Assembly: GCA_017416885.1 (NCBI GenBank)
Contig: JAFQAM010000376.1
Span: 1-11,946, forward strand
Length of the DNA: 11,946 nt
DNA from: Clostridia bacterium
Lineage (GTDB): Bacteria; Bacillota; Clostridia; Oscillospirales; CAG-272
Reading direction: 5' to 3'
In this document: positions 6,959 through 11,946 of the stretch, one piece after another
How the letters are laid out: every line of letters begins with the position of its first letter
How positions within the stretch are numbered: position 1 is the stretch's first letter
Notes under the pieces: generated by a model
What the model was told of the DNA's origin: nothing
The model's input: only the letters and a program-made list of their open reading frames with translations
Databases searched by the model: none
Program-made: the position numbers and the translations under genes

Positions 6959-7717
6959 TTAATATTCAGCTTTTGCTGCTTTCTCTGCTTGAATGCGTTT
7001 TTTATACTCAAGCATATCATTCTCACTATCAAATATCATCTGGCTCGCAAGATCTACGCATACGGTCTTCGCTAACTTATCATGAATAAGACAACGAGCA
7101 GGATCAATTATAAACATAGCAAGCTGAACAATAAGAAGCGCTCCAACAACAAGAATACAGAAAATATTCATTGTTCCAAAGAAAAACAGAATAAGCACCA
7201 TAACAGGTATCATGGTTTCTATGGTATATTTACCAAGAATTGTTCTTATAAACAAAGACATAGAGGAAAGTCTTACGCCGTCCTCACGCATAACTGCAAC
7301 ACCGAAAACCTTTTTTCCGAGAGTTTGTCCGTTTTTAAAAAGTAACGGAACGGTAAATTCAAGTAGCAGATATGCAAATAAAATTGAGAATGTGATAATA
7401 ATTAGTGTAAAATTCATCAGTTTCTCATATGTCTTAATTATATCCTTATCCTCAAGAATTGCTTTTCTTGCAGCTTCGTGTTTGGCTTTTGATGCTTCAT
7501 CAAGAGCTTCATACTCTTCTGAAGAAATCGACAAATCAACTCCATAGGACTCTTCGTATTTGCTGTACGAATCCTGAAGATGCGCTGAAAGGCTATCATA
7601 TTTCAGTATTCTTGATGTAAGCAAACCTGCTCCAATTATAATGATAACGAGTAAAATAATGTCAAATAGCGAGGCTGAGATACGCTTCCATATGTTTGCC
7701 TTTTGAAAATCGTACAT
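6959..7717 (-). CDS. RDD-family membrane protein with long soluble loop insertion
   Basis: 252 residues. Hallmarks of the RDD family: Arg12 and Asp19 in W-K-R-I-S-A-S-L-F-D, NGQTLGKK (129-136) after the second helix, and L-I-H-D-K-L-A-K-T (210-218) near the end. Membrane segments lie at about 17-37, 102-126, 165-181 and 184-204. Between the first two helices is an insertion of some 60 mainly charged residues (41-98) rich in Glu, Lys and Ala, possibly helical or coiled. A charged tail (229-252) ends in K-A-A-K-A-E-Y. RDD proteins are poorly understood; some are linked to transport. The start has AGGGGGTGA upstream and lies about 40 bases past a near-consensus promoter, making this the first gene of the transporter operon. 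The gap to the ATPase is 45 bases with no terminator. Function in this operon is unknown; an accessory role to the importer is a guess from position. Confidence 0.88.
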   Translation of the reverse strand: MYDFQKANIWKRISASLFDIILLVIIIIGAGLLTSRILKYDSLSAHLQDSYSKYEESYGVDLSISSEEYEALDEASKAKHEAARKAILEDKDIIKTYEKLMNFTLIIITFSILFAYLLLEFTVPLLFKNGQTLGKKVFGVAVMREDGVRLSSMSLFIRTILGKYTIETMIPVMVLILFFFGTMNIFCILVVGALLIVQLAMFIIDPARCLIHDKLAKTVCVDLASQMIFDSENDMLEYKKRIQAEKAAKAEY

Positions 7718-7757
7718 TCACTCACCCCCTATGCCTACAATATGGCGCATTTTTTAT

Positions 7758-7786
7758 ATTATAGCATAGAAACTCTGACAGTTCAA
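7758..7786 (-). promoter_or_regulatory. Sigma-A-type promoter for the RDD-transporter-lipoprotein operon
   Basis: TTGAAC (-35, 7781-7786), a 17-base spacer, and TATAAT (-10, 7758-7763) with an extended -10 TGC directly before it. It is the best promoter match upstream of the RDD gene and would give a leader of about 35 bases. A weaker second candidate lies farther up: TTGACA at 7835-7840 with GAATAT 17 bases on. Confidence 0.85.
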
Positions 7787-7854
7787 GAACAAAATGCAAA
7801 TTTTACTCAATATATTCATTTTTTTGTTATTATTTGTCAAAAAATCACATATAC

Positions 7855-7880
7855 AAAAAACTCGCCTATGCGAGTTTTTT
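7855..7880 (-). terminator. Intrinsic terminator of the MATE gene, overlapping its 3' end
   Basis: Perfect 11-bp stem (AAAAAACTCGC with GCGAGTTTTTT) around a 4-base loop, ending in six T on the minus strand. The MATE stop codon TAG (7866-7868) lies in the loop, so the last MATE codons form the upstream arm. It separates MATE transcription from the RDD operon. Confidence 0.9.
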
Positions 7881-9233
7881 GTTTGCTATTCTCTTTTTTG
7901 TTTGCTTGTAAGCAATTATCAAATTTATTGTCAGTGCTGTTACAGTTACAATCCAGGTAATTGGATGAACTAAATAAAGTGTAGTAAGGTTTGGATACAT
8001 TTTAAATACGGTATACACCCACACCACTCTGATTCCGCACGCGCCAATCAAAGTTATAATTGACGGTGGCAAGCTTGAGCCAAAACCGCGAATAGCGCCA
8101 GGAAGCACGCCCATTACACCCGCTAAAAAGTAGAACGGAAAAGTAATTGAGTATCTTTGTCTGCCATATTCCATTGCTAACTCATTATTATCAATAAAAA
8201 TTCTAAGTAGCAGATCCCCACAAAGATATGCAGTTATACCAATCACAAGCCCCAAGCAAGCCGTCATCAAAACCGTATAAATACAAGATTTCCTTGCTCT
8301 GTCAAGCTTTCCGGCTCCTACATTTTGACTTACAAAGGTTGTTGCGGCGTTTACAAATGAATTAAGAGTTACCCATAGCAGATTTTCTATTGTAGCCACC
8401 GCCGTGCTTCCCTCAATTGCATTATTTCCAAAGCTGTTTACGCCTGATTGCAAAAAAGCATTTGAAACATTAAATGCACAGCTTTGAACCCCTGCCGGCA
8501 ATCCTATCACAACCATTTTACCGAAAATTCTCCAAGAAAAATTGACACCTTTCAGTTTAAATGAAAATAGGCCTTGATTTCTTATAAGCCTAATTAAAAT
8601 AAGAGTAGCAGAAAGTATCTGAGAAATTACCGTTGCAGTAGCAACTCCCGCAACTCCCATTTTAAAGCAAGCAACAAAAATGATATTTAAAACAACATTA
8701 ACCAAGCCCGATATAAAGAGATAAATGAATGGCTTTCTTGTTTCTCCTGAGGTTCTTAAGATTGCCGAGCAAAAGTTAAACAGCAATGTAAACGGTACGC
8801 CAAGCATTAATATTTTAAGATACAATGTTGCGCCGTCAAGAACTCCACCTTCAACCGGTGTTTTCATAAGGACTAAAACGGGATTTGCAGCAAAATATCC
8901 AATCACTGCGCATAATAAACCTAAAACAGGAGCTAAAACAACAGAGGTGTCTATTGATTTTTTCACATTTGTTAAATCGCCCTTGCCGTAATAAAACGAG
9001 GAAACAACATCAACTCCGGCAGTAATACCCAAAAACAATGAAAGCATAACGCCGAATATTGTAGTTGTTGCTCCTACCGCAGATAATGCATTGCCTCCTG
9101 CAAACTGACCAACTATTATAAGATCAGCCGAATTATATAAATTTTGTAAAATGCCTTGAAGCATAATCGGAACCGTAAAAGCAATAATCTTTTTAATAAT
9201 TCCGCCGTTAACCATATCTATTTTTTGAGCCAT
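7866..9233 (-). CDS. MATE family multidrug/efflux transporter
   Basis: 455 residues with about 12 membrane segments, the usual MATE length. The N-terminus follows the family pattern: K-I-I-A-F-T-V-P-I-M-L-Q-G-I-L-Q-N-L-Y-N (15-34), then D-L-I-I-V-G-Q-F-A-G and the S-A-V-G-A-T-T start of helix 2. The second half repeats the layout, with P-A-G-V-Q-S and a Q-N-V-G-A-G-K pattern as expected for the internally duplicated fold. MATE proteins export cationic or other small compounds in exchange for Na+ or H+; the substrate cannot be read from sequence. It starts at an ATG with AGAGGG four bases upstream, has its own promoter, and stands as a single-gene transcription unit. Which MATE subgroup it belongs to is not clear from reading alone. 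Confidence 0.95.
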   Translation of the reverse strand: MAQKIDMVNGGIIKKIIAFTVPIMLQGILQNLYNSADLIIVGQFAGGNALSAVGATTTIFGVMLSLFLGITAGVDVVSSFYYGKGDLTNVKKSIDTSVVLAPVLGLLCAVIGYFAANPVLVLMKTPVEGGVLDGATLYLKILMLGVPFTLLFNFCSAILRTSGETRKPFIYLFISGLVNVVLNIIFVACFKMGVAGVATATVISQILSATLILIRLIRNQGLFSFKLKGVNFSWRIFGKMVVIGLPAGVQSCAFNVSNAFLQSGVNSFGNNAIEGSTAVATIENLLWVTLNSFVNAATTFVSQNVGAGKLDRARKSCIYTVLMTACLGLVIGITAYLCGDLLLRIFIDNNELAMEYGRQRYSITFPFYFLAGVMGVLPGAIRGFGSSLPPSIITLIGACGIRVVWVYTVFKMYPNLTTLYLVHPITWIVTVTALTINLIIAYKQTKKRIANKKLA

Positions 9234-9271
9234 TTTGCCCTCTGTTTCATATTAAAATTTAATTCGATACA

Positions 9272-9300
9272 ATTTTAGTACAGACTTTATAATTTGTCAA
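9272..9300 (-). promoter_or_regulatory. Sigma-A-type promoter for the MATE gene
   Basis: Perfect TTGACA (-35, 9295-9300), a 17-base spacer, and TAAAAT (-10, 9272-9277), giving a leader of about 32 bases before the ATG at 9233. It lies just beyond the terminator of the secA-side block. I see no operator palindrome. Confidence 0.88.
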
Positions 9301-9310
9301 GTGCTTTAAC

Positions 9311-9342
9311 AAAAAAATGCTCTCATAATGAGAGCATTTTTT
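9311..9342 (-). terminator. Intrinsic terminator after the secA-side membrane gene pair
   Basis: Perfect stem ATGCTCTC/GAGAGCAT around loop ATTAT, extendable through flanking A/T runs, followed by seven T on the minus strand. It begins at the TAA stop of the upstream membrane protein gene (9341-9343) and ends the secA-side transcription unit. Confidence 0.92.
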
Positions 9343-10669
9343 ATGCGTGTGTATTAATTCTTTTATATACATTATCGTATAAATAAAGCATAGCCTTAAC
9401 AAAAGCAAAAATAAATGCAATTTCCGCTATTGAATTAAATAATGTTGTTACAGGCAAAAGATGCCTGAAGAATATATAACAGCAATATACAATACCGCTA
9501 ATTACCGAGAAAATTATCAGATGTGTAATGTTGCGTTTTGTATCCTTTTTAAATTCTTCTCTTAGCGCTTCTCTGCTTGCATCCACAAAAAGTCCCGAGT
9601 TGGATAATAAAGTATCTTCCGCGCTTCTATATAGCGAATATGTAGAAAGAAAAACAATTACTACAAATAAAACCGCGGAAATTGTTGCATATGTGCACAT
9701 TGAAAAATACATATCCTCAGCCTTCGACACTCTTAAAATGCTGTCTAAATTATACTTTTCAAAGAATTTAATCGCCTTTACCGATAAAGTTATATCAACC
9801 GCTAAGTGAAAAACGCTTAGTATTCCTATTATTACAAGCATAAGCTTTTCTTTATAGTAGTCCTTTACTGACATTAACACTAATACAACGGTAATAATTA
9901 CAGAAAAAATACTATCAAGCAAAATATTGACTAAATTCAAATTAAAATCAACCACCAAGGCAGACGCAAGACAAAGCACAGTTAAATAGAACATGCTGTC
10001 TCTTGATAAAAACAGTAATCCTCTACCTATTGCTCTTTGTGAATAGTCCTCTTTTAGCAGTCTTATTGCGTTTTTAGTAAACAACCTGTTTATATATCTA
10101 AGTATAAAGATAATCCACACAATGCCTACAATTAAGGATATAAATACAGACAATGTAAATAAAAGCGATCTAAACTGCAAAAGATTAATGCCTGTTTGAG
10201 TATCAACTCCGTTTGAAATCGATAGAAAAGTAAAATCAGGCAATGAAGCAAGAACAAGTCTTGTTACGAATGCGCCTATTGTAAGATTTTTTACAATAGT
10301 ATTGTTTGCGCACTCTATGTTGTTTTCATAAAGTGAAATATCGGAAAATGTGTCAAATAGCTTATTAATAAGCGGAATGCCGAAAACACACTCCAAAATC
10401 GCAAACGCAAATGAGAATACCAGGTACATCGCCTGATCAAGCACTGCAAGCGTTGGCATTAAAAGCAAGCTAATAATCTTTAAACCTGTAATTAAAGATA
10501 AAATCTTAATGCTTCTACACAAGTCATTTACATTATCATTTGTATAGGACATTTTATGAAAGAATTTTAATAGGAGCAAATATCCGATAAAATCAGGCAA
10601 AACATCAATAACCGAAATTATTGGATTAAAAAGAAATATAACCGCTAAAATTAGATATATTTTTTTCAT
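9341..10669 (-). CDS. Uncharacterised polytopic membrane protein, second of a coupled pair
   Basis: 442 residues, with about ten or eleven hydrophobic segments (for example 5-33, 55-75, 79-103, 168-195, 227-245, 247-267, 276-293, 325-345, 380-400, 408-433). The N-terminus carries F-N-P-I-I-S-V-I-D-V-L-P-D-F-I-G-Y-L-L, a pattern I recall from unannotated clostridial membrane proteins; LPDF recurs at 143-146. There is a soluble charged stretch at about 346-380. No catalytic, nucleotide-binding or transporter motif is evident, so no function is proposed. Its ATG overlaps the TGA of the preceding gene as ATGA, with GGAGAAG just upstream, which implies translational coupling with the 217-residue partner. 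A terminator follows directly. Confidence 0.85.
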   Translation of the reverse strand: MKKIYLILAVIFLFNPIISVIDVLPDFIGYLLLLKFFHKMSYTNDNVNDLCRSIKILSLITGLKIISLLLMPTLAVLDQAMYLVFSFAFAILECVFGIPLINKLFDTFSDISLYENNIECANNTIVKNLTIGAFVTRLVLASLPDFTFLSISNGVDTQTGINLLQFRSLLFTLSVFISLIVGIVWIIFILRYINRLFTKNAIRLLKEDYSQRAIGRGLLFLSRDSMFYLTVLCLASALVVDFNLNLVNILLDSIFSVIITVVLVLMSVKDYYKEKLMLVIIGILSVFHLAVDITLSVKAIKFFEKYNLDSILRVSKAEDMYFSMCTYATISAVLFVVIVFLSTYSLYRSAEDTLLSNSGLFVDASREALREEFKKDTKRNITHLIIFSVISGIVYCCYIFFRHLLPVTTLFNSIAEIAFIFAFVKAMLYLYDNVYKRINTHA

Positions 10670-11319
10670 TTTTTCTTCTCCGTTTTATCTTCCTTGTCCT
10701 TATTAATATCCTTATTTTTGTTCATTGCTTTATCAAGAATTTTGTTCAGAAAATCAAGAGGCTTAATGCCTGTTGATTTTTCCATATTTTCGTCTCCCTC
10801 ATAGCAAATACTTGCGTAGCAATTGAAAACCGTAATCAATGTAAATATAGCAAATATTAGCATAGCAATATAGCCTACTAAAAAGCATCTTGTCTGTGCG
10901 CTTGCATCAGGTAAAACAATACTCAATATCATCAAAACCAAAGCGACCGCTGTAACTACAAGATTAACAATTGCTTTCGATTGAATTTTAGTTGCGCCCA
11001 CCTCTTTTGAAATAATATAAATTGATGCAAGTAAAAGAATATTTAAAACGCATGCTAAAGATATTTGTAGCGTTGAAAAAATTCCGTTTAAGCTATTTTC
11101 GGGATAAAACAACGATAAAATCAAGGCAATTATACTGTAAACTTCAAATACGCCGGTAAAGATAGCTGTTGCTACAAACATTTTGTTCTCCAAAATTAAT
11201 TTTTTCAAGGAGAACAATATAATGCCCGCGCCTAAAACATAGGTGTATTGTGAAATCGGTAAAGCTAAAGCGCCTATAAATGTAAAAAAATAGCCAATAA
11301 ATAATATTCCGAAGCCCAT
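10666..11319 (-). CDS. Uncharacterised membrane protein downstream of secA, first of a coupled pair
   Basis: 217 residues from the ATG at 11319. An in-frame upstream start at 11355 is rejected because it lies inside secA, while the ATG at 11319 overlaps the secA stop as TAATG and has AGAGGA eight bases upstream. About six hydrophobic segments are visible (near 2-19, 23-38, 47-68, 78-99, 109-129, 136-162). The C-terminal 40 residues are very rich in Lys, Asp, Asn and Glu (N-K-N-K-D-I-N-K-D-K) and probably cytoplasmic. It starts with M-G-F-G-I-L-F-I-G-Y-F-F-T-F. No known domain is recognised. Tight linkage to secA and to the next membrane gene suggests the two membrane proteins act together; a link with secretion is only positional. 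Confidence 0.85.
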   Translation of the reverse strand: MGFGILFIGYFFTFIGALALPISQYTYVLGAGIILFSLKKLILENKMFVATAIFTGVFEVYSIIALILSLFYPENSLNGIFSTLQISLACVLNILLLASIYIISKEVGATKIQSKAIVNLVVTAVALVLMILSIVLPDASAQTRCFLVGYIAMLIFAIFTLITVFNCYASICYEGDENMEKSTGIKPLDFLNKILDKAMNKNKDINKDKEDKTEKKK

Positions 11320-11946
11320 TACTGTTGTCCTCTTAAAAGCGGCGAGCCGCAGCATTTTTTATATTTTTTACCGCTACCGCACGGACATGGCTCATTTGGC
11401 CCGATTTTCTTGTCATTAATTATCGGAGCCTGCTTAGGCGGCAATTGCTTTTTTTGAGGCTTTGCTCCAAAATTCATAAAGCCTTCCTCAGTTGGTTTAA
11501 TAATTTGAACACGCTTCATAGGCGCTTCCTTTGGAACCGCCATTAAAATTCCTCTTGCTGTATCATCGCGAATATTCAAAATCATATCATCAAAGATATC
11601 CGCGCCTGCAAGCTTATATTCTACAAGCGGATCTCTCTGTGCGTATGCTTGAAGTCCAATGCTTTCACGAAGGTCATCCATTGCTTCCAAATGGTCCATC
11701 CATTTTTCATCAACATTACGAAGTAAAATAACTCTTTCTACCTCTCTTGCGCCCTCTTCACCGAACAACTGCTCTTTACTCTTCCATAAAATCATTGCTC
11801 TTTCAAGTAATGTTGAAAGAATTTCCTCTTTTGTTACATCATCATTTGTAAAGTCGCTATCATTGCATAACAATCCAAGATATTTTGATTTTAAAGCGCT
11901 AAGCTCCCAATCATCGCGGTGTCCTGTAAGATGCGATTCAACTGCC
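11319..11946 (-). CDS. secA: Preprotein translocase ATPase SecA, C-terminal part (5' end outside window)
   Basis: The frame enters at the right edge and runs 208 residues to TAA at 11319-11321. Recognisable SecA C-terminus: the helical scaffold stretch with N-V-D-E-K-W-M-D-H-L, M-D-D-L-R-E-S-I-G-L and A-Q-R-D-P-L-V-E-Y-K, then a Lys/Pro-rich linker and the SEC-C zinc motif C-P-C-G-S-G-K-K-Y-K-K-C-C near the end. By family knowledge the zinc motif binds SecB or the ribosome and phospholipid; scaffold and wing domains guide preprotein through SecYEG. The nucleotide-binding motor domains lie outside the window. The following gene is not prfB, a frequent secA neighbour in Firmicutes, but a membrane protein overlapping the stop by one base. 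Confidence 0.97.
   Translation of the reverse strand, partial: AVESHLTGHRDDWELSALKSKYLGLLCNDSDFTNDDVTKEEILSTLLERAMILWKSKEQLFGEEGAREVERVILLRNVDEKWMDHLEAMDDLRESIGLQAYAQRDPLVEYKLAGADIFDDMILNIRDDTARGILMAVPKEAPMKRVQIIKPTEEGFMNFGAKPQKKQLPPKQAPIINDKKIGPNEPCPCGSGKKYKKCCGSPLLRGQQ
11328..11333 (-). promoter_or_regulatory. Ribosome binding site inside the secA 3' end deciding the next start
   Basis: AGAGGA in the last secA codons, eight bases before the ATG at 11319. Together with the TAATG junction it fixes the start of the 217-residue membrane protein. Confidence 0.8.

Noticed and set aside
10276..10299. 9-bp inverted repeat CTATTGTAA/TTACAATAG
   Set aside because: Lies inside a coding region, is AT-rich and has a 6-base loop; expected by chance in such DNA.
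11183..11217. 9-bp inverted repeat TTGTTCTCC/GGAGAACAA with 17-base spacer
   Set aside because: Inside a coding region with the long spacer explained by Lys/Leu codons; no regulatory context.
11320..11355. Upstream in-frame start for the membrane protein after secA
   Set aside because: It lies within secA; the TAATG junction and AGAGGA point to 11319.

Overview
The window is low-GC DNA in which every supported gene lies on the minus strand, so reading order runs from the right end to the left end. The proteins look clostridial: a SecA tail with a SEC-C zinc motif, Firmicute-type lipoproteins, purine-rich Shine-Dalgarno sites, sigma-A-like promoters, and a pair of membrane proteins of a kind I associate with Oscillospiraceae/Lachnospiraceae. 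A gut-type member of the Clostridia is the best guess; nothing here fixes the genus. I see no tRNA, rRNA, CRISPR array, insertion sequence or phage gene, and no stretch over 300 bases lacks a gene.

Right block (9311-11946): the end of secA, followed by two uncharacterised polytopic membrane proteins. The first overlaps the secA stop as TAATG and the second overlaps the first as ATGA, so all three look translationally coupled. A strong intrinsic terminator closes the block.

Middle block (7855-9300): a single MATE-family efflux transporter gene with its own near-consensus promoter. Its terminator hairpin overlaps the 3' end of the coding region, with the stop codon in the loop.

Left block (1-7786): apparently one long operon driven by a near-consensus extended -10 promoter. 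Order: an RDD-family membrane protein, a UgpC/MsmK-type ABC ATPase, two CUT1-type permeases, a family 1 solute-binding lipoprotein, a secreted lipoprotein with a staphylococcal-nuclease-like (SNase) domain plus two probable OB-fold domains, and a third lipoprotein with a probable atypical Ig-like domain that runs off the left edge. No terminator or convincing internal promoter separates these genes.

The notable point is the coupling of a complete carbohydrate-type ABC importer to a surface nuclease-like lipoprotein, with no glycosidase, sugar kinase or regulator in view. A working hypothesis is a surface system that cuts extracellular nucleic acid (or another phosphodiester polymer) and imports a product; the substrate is not shown by the sequence. 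Three upstream-extended start codons (permease 1, binding protein, first membrane protein) are corrected here using ribosome binding sites and gene junctions.
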